Below are positions 18,783-28,554 of a DNA stretch of 64,000 nucleotides, piece by piece. Below the pieces are notes generated by a model. It saw only the letters and a program-made list of their open reading frames with translations, was not told the DNA's origin and did no database searches. Source of the DNA: [Pseudomonas] carboxydohydrogena (GTDB lineage Bacteria > Pseudomonadota > Alphaproteobacteria > Rhizobiales > Xanthobacteraceae); NCBI RefSeq assembly GCF_029030725.1, contig NZ_CP113162.1, forward strand, positions 2,044,501-2,108,500, given 5' to 3'. The translations under genes and the position numbers were made by a program. How positions within the stretch are numbered: position 1 is the first letter of the stretch; each line of letters opens with the position of its first letter.

Positions 18783-19481
18783 TTAATCCGTCCGGTAAAC
18801 GCGGCCGCCATCGCCGATCTGGAAATCGGCCAGCACGGTCTCTCCCGCCACCGCCGTCTGCCCCACCGCCACCAGCGGCTTGGCTCCATCGGGGAGGAAA
18901 ACATCGAGGCGCGAGCCGAACCGGATCAGGCCGAAGCGTTGTCCCGCCGCGAGGCTCTCGCCTTCGCGCACGAAGGAGACGATGCGGCGCGCGACAAGCC
19001 CCGCGATCTGGATGACGCCGATGCGCCCCGCAGGCGTCGCGATCACCAGCGAATTGCGCTCGTTGTCCTCGCTCGCCTTGTCGAGTTCGGCGTTGATGAA
19101 CTTGCCGGGGCGGTAGGCGATGCGCTCGATCCGGCCCGCCACGGGGCTGCGGTTCACATGGCAATTGAACACGCTCATGAAGATGGAAATCCGCATCAGC
19201 GGCTTGTCGCCGAGGCCAAGCTCGGCAGGCGGCACCACCGGCTGCACCATCGACACCCGGCCGTCGGCGGGCGCCACGACAAGCCCTTCCCGCACCGGCG
19301 TGGTGCGGACGGGATCGCGGAAGAACAGCGCGCACCAGACCGTCAGCACGACGCCGATCCAGCCGAGCGGCGTCCACAGCCAGAACAGGATCAGGCTCGC
19401 CAGCGCGAAGCCGCCGATGAAAGGATATCCCTCCTGATGGATCGGCGGGATCTGCGCACGAATGGAATTGGCGATCGACAT
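18783..19481 (-). CDS. psd: phosphatidylserine decarboxylase proenzyme
   Basis: This 232-residue proenzyme of the short (archaeal/alphaproteobacterial) PSD type should cleave itself between G189 and S190 in the [12 protein letters not shown] motif, turning the serine into the pyruvoyl cofactor. The N-terminus has two hydrophobic segments (about residues 20-55) that tether it to the inner membrane. The [16 protein letters not shown] motif carries conserved histidine and asparagine. It converts phosphatidylserine to phosphatidylethanolamine. It is the first gene of a two-gene unit with pssA. Confidence 0.93.
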   Translation of the reverse strand: MSIANSIRAQIPPIHQEGYPFIGGFALASLILFWLWTPLGWIGVVLTVWCALFFRDPVRTTPVREGLVVAPADGRVSMVQPVVPPAELGLGDKPLMRISIFMSVFNCHVNRSPVAGRIERIAYRPGKFINAELDKASEDNERNSLVIATPAGRIGVIQIAGLVARRIVSFVREGESLAAGQRFGLIRFGSRLDVFLPDGAKPLVAVGQTAVAGETVLADFQIGDGGRVYRTD

Positions 19482-19541
19482 GGGACTCCGAAAGATATCT
19501 GCTTTACAGCGATGGAAATGAGTGGTCCGGCAACTGCCGTT

Positions 19542-19567
19542 TTCCCGTTTCGGCGAGAGAACGGGAA
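19542..19567. terminator. possible hairpin downstream of the ABC exporter gene
   Basis: Eight-base arms TTCCCGTT and AACGGGAA enclose a 10-base loop. It lies 71 bases beyond the stop of the exporter gene and upstream of psd. No T-run follows on either strand, so a role in termination is weakly supported. Confidence 0.35.
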
Positions 19568-19638
19568 TCTTTGCCTATTCTAGGGCGCACGCCGCAAAAA
19601 GTCTCGGAAAAGCGCCTGCCGTCAGAGCCCGATATCTC

Positions 19639-21576
19639 TTACTCCGCGGCATCGCGCGCAGGCGAAACATCCCCGGCCTGTCCGTCCTTCCCGGCCAGTT
19701 CGTCGTCGCCGAACTGGGCGAGCTTCTCGCGTGCCTCGTCGGCCTCGCGCTGCCTGTTCCACATGCTGGCGTAGAGGCCGTTCATCGCCAGAAGCTGCAT
19801 ATGCGTGCCGCGCTCCGCGATACGCCCGCGTTCCAGCACGATGATCTCGTCGGCACTGACGATGGTGGACAGGCGGTGCGCGATCACCAGCGAGGTACGA
19901 TTGCGCGAGACCTTTTCCAGTTCGTCCTGGATTTCCCGCTCGGTATGGCTGTCGAGCGCGGATGTCGCCTCGTCCAGCACGAGGATCGGCGGCCCCTTGA
20001 GAATGGTGCGAGCGATGGCGACGCGCTGCTTCTCGCCACCCGAGAGTTTCAGCCCGCGTTCGCCGACTTCGGTCTCGTAACCCTGCGGCGACATGCGGAT
20101 GAAACCGTCGATCTGCGCCATCTGCGCCGCAGCCTCGACATCGGCATCGCTCGCATCCCAGCGGCCATAGCGGATGTTGTAGCGGATGGTGTCGTTGAAC
20201 AGCACGGTGTCCTGCGGCACCATGCCGATGGCCGCGCGCAGCGATGTCTGCTGCACATCGCGAATATCCTGACCGTCGATGGTGATGCGTCCGCTGCTCA
20301 GATCGTAGAGGCGAAACAGCAGCCGCGAGATCGTCGACTTGCCAGCGCCCGAAGGCCCGACGATGGCGACGGTCTTCCCCGCCGGCACCTCGAACGAAAT
20401 GCCCTTGAGAATCTCGCGGTCGGGATCGTAATGGAAATGCACGTCCTCGAAACGCACCGTGCCGGATGTGACCTGTAGCGGCTTCGCGCCGGGCCTGTCC
20501 TTCACTTCCGGGTTGCGGCTGAGAACGCCGAACATCATCTCGATGTCGATGATCGCCTGCTTGATCTCGCGATAGACGAACCCCATGAAATTCAGCGGCT
20601 GGTAAAGCTGGATCATCATGGCGTTGATCATGACGAAATCGCCGACGCTCTGGGTACCGTTGCGGATGCCGATGGCGCACATCACCATCGTCGCGGTAAT
20701 GCCGAACGAGAAAATCACCGCCTGCCCGGTGTTGAGCCACGCGAGCGACGTATAAGTGTTGACGCTGGCGCGCTCGTAACGCTCCATCGAAACGTCGTAG
20801 CGTTTCGCCTCGCGCGTCTCCGCGCCGAAATACTTCACCGTCTCGTAGTTGAGCAGCGAATCGATGGCCTTGGTGTTGGCCTCGGTGTCGGACTCGTTCA
20901 TGCGGCGGCGAATATCGATCCGCCACTCGGTCGCAACATAGGTGAACCACATATAGGCCAACACGGTGCCCACCGTGACCAGCACGTAGCGCCAGTCGAA
21001 CTGATACAGCAGCACGACCATCATCATCGTCAACTCGACGACGGTCGGCGCCAGTTGCTGCACGGCAAGCCGCACGATGGTCTCGATGCCGGTGCGGCCG
21101 CGCTCCAGAACGCGCGTCAGGCCGCCGGTCTTGCGCTGGAGATGAAAGCGCAGCGACAGTTCGTGCATGTGCACGAAGGTGAGATACGCGAGCTTGCGCA
21201 CCGCATGCATCGCCACCCTGGCGAAGATGCCGTCGCGCCATTGCGTGAACACCGCCATCAGAATGCGGGTGGCGCCGTAACTCACTGTCAGGATGATCGG
21301 CGAGGCGAGCAGCCACATCATCCAGTCCGACGGCGCGACCGGCGCGCTCCCCTGCCCGTTCAGCGCATCGATCGCCCATTTGAAGGTGAACGGCACGATC
21401 ATGGTGAGCGCCTTGGCGATCACCAGCAGCACCATCGACCAGACCACCCGCATTTTCAGGTCGGCCCGCTCTCCCGGCCAGATATACGGCCAGAGCTGCA
21501 CCAGCGTCGCGGTCAGCGAGGCATTCCCCACCGCGCGGGCGGGACGATTTTGATCGGGCGTATCAGAGACGGTCAT
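19639..21576 (-). CDS. Atm1/HMT-type ABC exporter, fused permease and ATPase
   Basis: This 645-residue half-transporter has six transmembrane helices (about residues 45-350) followed by an ABC ATPase domain. Visible motifs are Walker A GPSGAGKST, the signature LSGGEKQR and Walker B with LDEATSALD. The YETVKYFGAE motif and the NTGQAVIFS segment are typical of the Atm1/HMT1 subfamily, whose alphaproteobacterial members export glutathione conjugates or glutathione-metal complexes. The substrate here is inferred. It works as a homodimer. It is transcribed away from the LOG gene across a 197-base gap. Confidence 0.88.
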   Translation of the reverse strand: MTVSDTPDQNRPARAVGNASLTATLVQLWPYIWPGERADLKMRVVWSMVLLVIAKALTMIVPFTFKWAIDALNGQGSAPVAPSDWMMWLLASPIILTVSYGATRILMAVFTQWRDGIFARVAMHAVRKLAYLTFVHMHELSLRFHLQRKTGGLTRVLERGRTGIETIVRLAVQQLAPTVVELTMMMVVLLYQFDWRYVLVTVGTVLAYMWFTYVATEWRIDIRRRMNESDTEANTKAIDSLLNYETVKYFGAETREAKRYDVSMERYERASVNTYTSLAWLNTGQAVIFSFGITATMVMCAIGIRNGTQSVGDFVMINAMMIQLYQPLNFMGFVYREIKQAIIDIEMMFGVLSRNPEVKDRPGAKPLQVTSGTVRFEDVHFHYDPDREILKGISFEVPAGKTVAIVGPSGAGKSTISRLLFRLYDLSSGRITIDGQDIRDVQQTSLRAAIGMVPQDTVLFNDTIRYNIRYGRWDASDADVEAAAQMAQIDGFIRMSPQGYETEVGERGLKLSGGEKQRVAIARTILKGPPILVLDEATSALDSHTEREIQDELEKVSRNRTSLVIAHRLSTIVSADEIIVLERGRIAERGTHMQLLAMNGLYASMWNRQREADEAREKLAQFGDDELAGKDGQAGDVSPARDAAE

Positions 21577-21773
21577 TCACAATCCTGCGGCCTCGGGACA
21601 AAACGCCCCGCGCCGGGCTTCGATTCGGCAACATAGACCTGTCATATAGGATGGCACAGCCGGTTCCGCATCCGGCCAAGGCGATTTTCTGCCTTCCGGA
21701 CAGTTGCAGGATAGCCTTTCGTGAAGCCCCGGCTCGTCTTGACGGCGTCATGAGGCAATGCCACATCGAGTCG

Positions 21774-22385
21774 ATGACCAAGACCAATACTATCAAGACT
21801 GTCTGCGTTTATTGCGGTTCCGGCCCAGGTACAGACCCCCAGTTCATGCAAGCCGCGAGCGCCCTCGGCAAAGCCTTTGCCGAGGAAGGCATCGGCCTTG
21901 TCTATGGCGGCGGCTCCATCGGCCTGATGGGCGCGGTCGCCAATGGCGTTCTCGACCATGGCGGCAAGGTCACCGGCATCATCCCGGATTTTCTCACCGC
22001 GCGCGAGAATGCGCTGGACCGCGCGCAGGAACTGATCGTCACCAAGAACATGCATGAGCGCAAGCAGCTCATGTTCGAGTACTCGGATGCCTTCGTCGCC
22101 CTGCCCGGCGGCATCGGCACGCTGGAGGAACTGGTCGAGCAGATGACATGGGCGCAGCTCGGCCGCCACGCCAAGCCGGTGCTGCTGGCCAACATCGGCA
22201 ACTTCTGGGAGCCGCTGCTGTCGCTGCTTGCGCACATGCGCCAGACGGAATTCATCCGTCAGGGACTGGCGGTGAATTTCCTTACCGCCAACCGTGTCGA
22301 GGACATCGTGCCGAAGCTGCGGGCGGCGGCACCGGACGGCCCGGCTGTCCTCCAACCGGCGGAAGCCGTTACGGCGCAGATGTGA
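21774..22385 (+). CDS. LOG/TIGR00730 family Rossmann-fold protein
   Basis: This 203-residue protein is of the lysine-decarboxylase-like LOG family. It carries the signature PGGIGTLEE and the upstream YGGGSIGLMGAVAN. LOG enzymes release cytokinin bases or, more generally, ribose 5-phosphate from nucleoside monophosphates; the substrate in free-living bacteria is unclear. I start at 21774 (MTKTNTIKTVCVYCGSG), where homology begins, not at the upstream in-frame ATG codons. Its stop codon overlaps the GTG start of the next gene (GTGA). Confidence 0.88.
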   Translation: MTKTNTIKTVCVYCGSGPGTDPQFMQAASALGKAFAEEGIGLVYGGGSIGLMGAVANGVLDHGGKVTGIIPDFLTARENALDRAQELIVTKNMHERKQLMFEYSDAFVALPGGIGTLEELVEQMTWAQLGRHAKPVLLANIGNFWEPLLSLLAHMRQTEFIRQGLAVNFLTANRVEDIVPKLRAAAPDGPAVLQPAEAVTAQM

Positions 22386-23167
22386 ATTCGCAATCCCCGC
22401 CGCGCGACTCCTTGCACTGCTGGTTCCGGCTCGCCGGGATCGCGGGCATTATCGGCGCGCTGTTCTGGATCGCGGGTGACGCGATGATCATCGGCGCGAA
22501 AGCGCAACTCTCCGACTATCCGCTGCTGCTGCAAACCTACGCAGGCCGTATCGGCTTCGGCGCGCTGGACATGATGCTGCCCTCCTCCGAGGCGCGGCTT
22601 GCCGCCGGTGCGCTGGTCGCGAATGTCGGCATCGTGTTTTATCTCGCAGGGAGCTGGCACCTGTTTCGCGCGCTGCGGCCGGCGGGGCCGAAACTGGCGT
22701 GGGCCACTTTTATTCTGCTGATGTGCGGCAACGCATGGTCGCCGCTCGGCCATGCCGCCTTCTATTACGTCGGCATGGTCTACAAGACCGTGCTTGAGGT
22801 GCCGGAAGCCGCGCATGGCGCGCTGCTCGCGCTCGGCGAGCATTTCCATCGCGTGCTGATGATTGCGTGGCTCCTGCCGGTCGTCACGCTTGGGCTGGCG
22901 TTGCTCCTGCTCGCGATTGCCATCGCGCGCGGCGGTACACTCTATCCGCGCTGGATCGCCCTGCTGTTCAACCCCGTGACATTCCTCGCCATCGGCATCG
23001 GTGTGCCGCATTTGCTGCCGCAGCCGCTCCACACATGGTTTGAGGGCGCGGGATTCAACATCGGCTGGCTGTTCGTCTACGGCCTTTCGACCGCGCTATT
23101 GTGGCGCGGCCCCGCTACGAGTGCAGCCGAGCGTCAGGCGGGCGCGCCGGACTTCACCAGCTTGTAG
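22382..23167 (+). CDS. multi-pass membrane protein, uncharacterised
   Basis: This 261-residue protein starts at a GTG overlapping the stop of the LOG gene. It has about six to seven hydrophobic segments, starting with AGIAGIIGALFWIAGDAMII. Several histidines lie in or near membrane segments (GHAAFYY, GEHFHRVL, VPHLLPQPLHTW), which recalls metal or heme sites but may be coincidental. I recognise no family with certainty. Its 3' end overlaps the 3' end of the convergent cimA gene by 34 bases. Confidence 0.65.
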   Translation: MNSQSPPRDSLHCWFRLAGIAGIIGALFWIAGDAMIIGAKAQLSDYPLLLQTYAGRIGFGALDMMLPSSEARLAAGALVANVGIVFYLAGSWHLFRALRPAGPKLAWATFILLMCGNAWSPLGHAAFYYVGMVYKTVLEVPEAAHGALLALGEHFHRVLMIAWLLPVVTLGLALLLLAIAIARGGTLYPRWIALLFNPVTFLAIGIGVPHLLPQPLHTWFEGAGFNIGWLFVYGLSTALLWRGPATSAAERQAGAPDFTSL

Positions 23168-24729
23168 GTGAGCGAATCCATCAGCGCCTGGAACGAGGCG
23201 TCGATGACGTTGGACGACACGCCGATGGTGGTCCAGCGCGCGCCGTTCTCGTCCTCGCTCTCGATCAGCACGCGCGTCACCGCCTCGGTGCCGCCGTTGA
23301 GGATACGCACGCGGTAGTCGGTGAGCTTCAGGCCGTCGATGTATTTCTGGTACTTGCCGAGATCCTTGCGCAGCGCGACGTCGAGTGCGTTGACGGGACC
23401 GTTGCCTTCCGCCGCCGAGATCAGCACCTCGCCCGCGACCTCGACCTTCACCACCGCCAGAGCGACGGTCTGTGGACCCTTCCCGTTGGTGCGCTGCTCG
23501 ACATTGACGTCGAACTGCACGACGCGGAAATAATCCGGCACATGGCCGAGCGTGCGACGCGCCAGCAATTCGAACGACGCATCGGCGGACTCGTAGGCAT
23601 AGCCGCCCGCTTCCCGCTCCTTCATCTCCTCGACAAGGCGCGTGACCTTCGGATCGTTCTTGTCAAACGCGATGCCCGCGCGTTCCAGCGCCGCGAGCAC
23701 GTTCGAGCGCCCGGCCTGATCGGACACCAGCACCTGACGGCGGTTGCCGACGGCTTCCGGCGCGATGTGCTCGTAGGTGTGCGGGTCCTTCATCAGCGCC
23801 GAGGCATGGATGCCGGTCTTGGTGACGAATGCGTTTTCGCCCACATACGGCGCGTGCCTGTCAGGTACGCGGTTCAGGATGTCGTCGAGCGCGCGCGACA
23901 CATGCGTCAGCGTCGCGAGCTTCGCATCCGACACGCCGATCTCGAACTGATCCGCGAACGGCTGTTTCAGTTTCAGCGTCGGGATCAGCGAACACAGATT
24001 GGCGTTGCCGCATCGCTCGCCGAGACCGTTCAGCGTGCCCTGAATTTGCCGCACGCCCGCGCGCACCGCCGCCAGCGAGTTCGCCACCGCCTGCCCGGTG
24101 TCGTCATGCGCATGGATGCCGAGATGCGTGCCGGGGATGTGCTTTGTCACCTCACCGATGATCTTGGTGATTTCCTCTGGCATGGTGCCGCCATTGGTGT
24201 CGCACAGCACCACCCAGCGCGCACCGGACTCATACGCAGCCTTCGCGCAGGCCAGCGCGAATTCCGGATCTTCCTTGTACCCGTCGAAGAAATGCTCGCA
24301 ATCGAGCATCGCTTCGCCGCCTTTTTTCGCCGCCGCGCCGATGCTGTCGCGGATCGCCGCGATGTTCTCTTCCTTCGTCGTCTCCAGCGCGACGCGCACC
24401 TGATAGGCGGAGGATTTCGCGACGAGGCAGAAGGCATCGGCCTTGGCTTCCAGCACGCCGACGAAACCGGGATCGTTCGACGCCGAACGGCCAGCACGGC
24501 GCACCATGCCGAACGCGGTGAACTTCGCGCGGGCGAATTTCGGGTGCGTGCTGAAGAACTCGCTGTCAGCCGGGTTCGCACCCGGATAGCCGCCCTCGAC
24601 ATAATCCAGACCGAGATCGTCGAGCATCTGCGCAATCACACGCTTGTCGTGCAGCGTGAAGTCCACGCCGCTGGTCTGCGCGCCGTCGCGCAGCGTCGTG
24701 TCGAAAAGATAAAGTCGTTCGCGGCTCAT
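23134..24729 (-). CDS. cimA: citramalate synthase
   Basis: This 531-residue member of the HMGL/isopropylmalate-synthase superfamily matches the CimA type. The metal-binding start is DTTLRDGAQTSGVDF, where arginine and aspartate are catalytic, and LGIHAHDDTGQAVANSLAAV carries the metal-binding histidines. The C-terminal third is a LeuA-type regulatory domain. It condenses pyruvate with acetyl-CoA to (R)-citramalate, a threonine-independent entry to isoleucine. A role as a specialised homologue of 2-isopropylmalate synthase is possible but less likely at this length. Its start overlaps the stop of the GNAT gene (ATGA). Confidence 0.9.
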   Translation of the reverse strand: MSRERLYLFDTTLRDGAQTSGVDFTLHDKRVIAQMLDDLGLDYVEGGYPGANPADSEFFSTHPKFARAKFTAFGMVRRAGRSASNDPGFVGVLEAKADAFCLVAKSSAYQVRVALETTKEENIAAIRDSIGAAAKKGGEAMLDCEHFFDGYKEDPEFALACAKAAYESGARWVVLCDTNGGTMPEEITKIIGEVTKHIPGTHLGIHAHDDTGQAVANSLAAVRAGVRQIQGTLNGLGERCGNANLCSLIPTLKLKQPFADQFEIGVSDAKLATLTHVSRALDDILNRVPDRHAPYVGENAFVTKTGIHASALMKDPHTYEHIAPEAVGNRRQVLVSDQAGRSNVLAALERAGIAFDKNDPKVTRLVEEMKEREAGGYAYESADASFELLARRTLGHVPDYFRVVQFDVNVEQRTNGKGPQTVALAVVKVEVAGEVLISAAEGNGPVNALDVALRKDLGKYQKYIDGLKLTDYRVRILNGGTEAVTRVLIESEDENGARWTTIGVSSNVIDASFQALMDSLTYKLVKSGAPA

Positions 24730-25247
24730 GATGCCAACCCTGGATTATCATTGGACGGCGTATCGCCGAGTGCCTTGGTCATGGTGGTGTTGGCGAGCCA
24801 TTCGTCGCCGATGGAAATCGAATTGCGCCGCTGGCCGAGATAGCCGCGACCCGCGAAAAACTCCTGCGCGGAATCGCTGGCATCGACACTGATGCGCGCG
24901 GCACCTCGCGCCGCCGCGAGTTTCTCGATCGCATCGCACAGCGTGCTTGCCACACCCTGCCGCACCGCGCCCGGATGCACGAACAGCATGTCGAGATGGT
25001 CGGCGCCCCTCAGCGAGGCAAAGCCGACCGGCGATCCCTGCACCGTCGCGACCAGTGTCAGTTGCGCGCCGAGTTTCTTGCCGAACGCCGCCTCATCCTC
25101 GGCGCGCGAGGCCCATGCCTCGCGCTGCGCCTCGGAATAGCTATCCTCGGTCAACTCCTCGATGCTGGCGATGAAGATCGCGGCGAGAATCGAGGTGTCG
25201 GCCGGCAGGAACGGCCGCAATCCCACTTTCCGAAGCGCCTGTGCCAT
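24726..25247 (-). CDS. GNAT family N-acetyltransferase
   Basis: This 173-residue protein has the GNAT fold. The acetyl-CoA loop appears as VHPGAVRQGVASTLCDAI (the R/Q-x-x-G-x-A type), followed by a VDASDSAQEFFAGRGY segment typical of family C-termini. The substrate is unknown. I start at 25247, where the ATG shares a base with the stop of the preceding 37-codon gene. Its stop overlaps the cimA start. The position in a coupled run after cysS says it is expressed with these housekeeping genes. Confidence 0.82.
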   Translation of the reverse strand: MAQALRKVGLRPFLPADTSILAAIFIASIEELTEDSYSEAQREAWASRAEDEAAFGKKLGAQLTLVATVQGSPVGFASLRGADHLDMLFVHPGAVRQGVASTLCDAIEKLAAARGAARISVDASDSAQEFFAGRGYLGQRRNSISIGDEWLANTTMTKALGDTPSNDNPGLAS

Positions 25248-25356
25248 CACCAATATCCGAAATACTTGAGTGCGAGCGCGGCCGCGCCTGCGATCACGCA
25301 CCATTTCAATACGATGTAATATTTCCAGCGACGCGGAAAAGGCGTTTCCGGCGGTT

Positions 25357-25360
<4 letters not shown>
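25247..25360 (-). CDS. 37-residue single-pass membrane protein between cysS and the GNAT gene
   Basis: This short reading frame encodes 37 residues: a Pro/Arg-rich N-terminus ([15 protein letters not shown]), one hydrophobic helix of about 18 residues (from [16 protein letters not shown]) and a short aromatic end (KYFGYW). Its ATG overlaps the cysS stop (ATGA), and its own TGA overlaps the ATG of the acetyltransferase gene (TGATG). Overlaps at both ends make chance unlikely and explain the otherwise empty 110 bases between two tightly coupled genes. The positive-inside rule puts the N-terminus in the cytoplasm. I know no function; it could be a small membrane partner. Confidence 0.7.
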
Positions 25361-26751
<1,391 letters not shown>

Positions 26752-27030
26752 AGACAAACCGTCCGGTTGGGCCGGGGGCGTCCACTACTCTCGATGTGAG
26801 AAAAGACGGCTCCAGCCAGCGAATCGCTAGCTAATAATCTCGCGGCAAATGCCGAAAAACGAGGAAGAACCGTTCATGGCCGGCACAATGGCCAGCGGAG
26901 GTCGCCCCGTCAAGAGGCAGCCCGGAGCCTTGGTCAATGGCGGCGCAATTCCGCCAAAACGGCCGAGTTAATGATTTTTAACATTTTGGCCTTATCCGTG
27001 TCGGTCTCGTGATTCCCGGCTGGTGCTTCC

Positions 27031-27330
27031 ATGCGATTGAGTTCCGCGGCTGCGTTATGCGCCGTTCTCCTGACGACCTCCCCTGTTTTTGCCGACAGCC
27101 GGGTTTTCATCGTGGCCAACCAGCCGGACGGCTATGGCATCGACGAATGCCTTGCCAATGGCGCGAGTTGCGGCGCTTCCGCGGCGCGGATGTATTGCGA
27201 ATCCCATCAATTCGCGCGGGCGAGTTCCTATCACCGCGTCGATACCGACGACATCACCGGCGCCATCCCGGCCTCCACCCGCCCAGCTTCGCGCGCCGAC
27301 ACTTACGTCGCCATCACCTGCCAGCGGTAA
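27031..27330 (+). CDS. small secreted cysteine-containing protein, hypothetical
   Basis: This 99-residue protein has a clear Sec signal peptide (residues 1-21, MRLSSAAALCAVLLTTSPVF with cleavage after the following Ala). The mature part of about 78 residues contains four cysteines (DECLANGASCG, MYCES, ITCQR), which could form two disulfides in the periplasm. I recognise no family, though similar short proteins occur in related genera. It lies in its own unit, 151 bases before the DUF2865 gene. Confidence 0.65.
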   Translation: MRLSSAAALCAVLLTTSPVFADSRVFIVANQPDGYGIDECLANGASCGASAARMYCESHQFARASSYHRVDTDDITGAIPASTRPASRADTYVAITCQR

Positions 27331-27480
27331 ATCGCGGCCTCGCCGGCCTGCGTTATTCACCGGAACGCCCGGCGCTGCCTTGAGAGCGCCCAGAAATCGG
27401 CGTGACCTTGCCCCCTGAAACGGCTATGCAAACCCGCATTGGCCGCCCCTGCGGCTGCTTTCCCGGATAAGTACTTGGCG

Positions 27481-28542
27481 ATGCTCCCCCGATCCCTGCC
27501 GATGCTGGCTGTCCTCGCTGTCGCGGGACTGTCGGCCCCCGCTTTTGCGCAGAATTTCGCCCCGGGCGGCGGCCAGGGCAGCCCGATGTGCCAGCGCCTC
27601 GAAGGCCAGTTGGCCGCCATCGACCGCAGCCAGGGCGGGGGCGATGCCGGCAAGGCTGACCAGATCCGGCGCTACGAAGATGCGGCGAACCGCCAGCAGG
27701 CTGAACTGGAGCGCGTTCAGGCCCGCGCCCGCGATCAGGGCTGCGACAGCTCCGGGTTCTTCTCGCTGTTCAACGGCCGCTCGGCGCAATGCGGACCGAT
27801 CAACAATCAGATCCAGCAGATGCGCCAGAACCTCGACCAGATCACCTCCAATCTGGAGCGGCTGCGCGCGGGTTCTGCCAACGGCGCCGACGACCCGCAG
27901 CGCCGTTCGGTGATCCTCGCGCTGGCGCAGAACAATTGCGGCCCGCAATACGCCAACATGGCGCGCTCCGGAAACTTCCTGAGCAATTTGTTCGGCGGCG
28001 GCCCCTCCGACAACAATGGCGCGGTCGATCCGAACGCGCCGCAATCGGGCACCTACCGGACCGTCTGCGTCAAAAGCTGCGACGGCTCTTACTTCCCGAT
28101 TTCATTCGCGACCGTGCCGAGCCGCTTCGCGGACGACGAGCGCACCTGCAAGAGCCTGTGCCCGAATGCGCAGGTCACGCTCTACACCTATCACAATCCG
28201 GGCGAGGACATCGCGCAGGCCGTCTCGATCAACGGCCAGCCCTACTCGCAATCGCCGAACGCCTTCCACTTCCGCACCCAATACGACAAGACATGCAGTT
28301 GCCGCGCGCCGGGCCAGAGCTGGGCCGATGCGCTGAAAAATGTCGATACGTCGAGCGGAGCGGAGCAAGGCGACATCACCGTGACCGAGGACCGCGCCAG
28401 GCGGATGTCGCAGCCGCCGCGCACCGCGCCGGTCAGGCAAACCGGAGCGCCGCAGACGGCGGCACCCGCCGCACCGGAGGCGAACACCGATCCGGGCAAG
28501 ATCCGCTCGGTCGGACCGACCTTCATTCCGAACAATCGCTGA
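27481..28542 (+). CDS. DUF2865 family secreted protein
   Basis: This 353-residue protein begins with a signal peptide ending near PAFAQ and continues with a coiled-coil part rich in Gln/Arg (residues about 50-150). It then has the conserved block YRTVCVKSCDGSYFPISFAT, followed by RTCKSLCPNAQVTLYTYHNP and a CSCRAPG segment. This cysteine pattern is what I know as DUF2865, restricted to alphaproteobacteria. The C-terminal 60 residues are Pro/Ala-rich. It probably sits in the periplasm or cell envelope; the function is unknown. I use ATG 27481, at the start of the signal peptide. Confidence 0.75.
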   Translation: MLPRSLPMLAVLAVAGLSAPAFAQNFAPGGGQGSPMCQRLEGQLAAIDRSQGGGDAGKADQIRRYEDAANRQQAELERVQARARDQGCDSSGFFSLFNGRSAQCGPINNQIQQMRQNLDQITSNLERLRAGSANGADDPQRRSVILALAQNNCGPQYANMARSGNFLSNLFGGGPSDNNGAVDPNAPQSGTYRTVCVKSCDGSYFPISFATVPSRFADDERTCKSLCPNAQVTLYTYHNPGEDIAQAVSINGQPYSQSPNAFHFRTQYDKTCSCRAPGQSWADALKNVDTSSGAEQGDITVTEDRARRMSQPPRTAPVRQTGAPQTAAPAAPEANTDPGKIRSVGPTFIPNNR

Positions 28543-28554
28543 GGCGAGCGTCGC

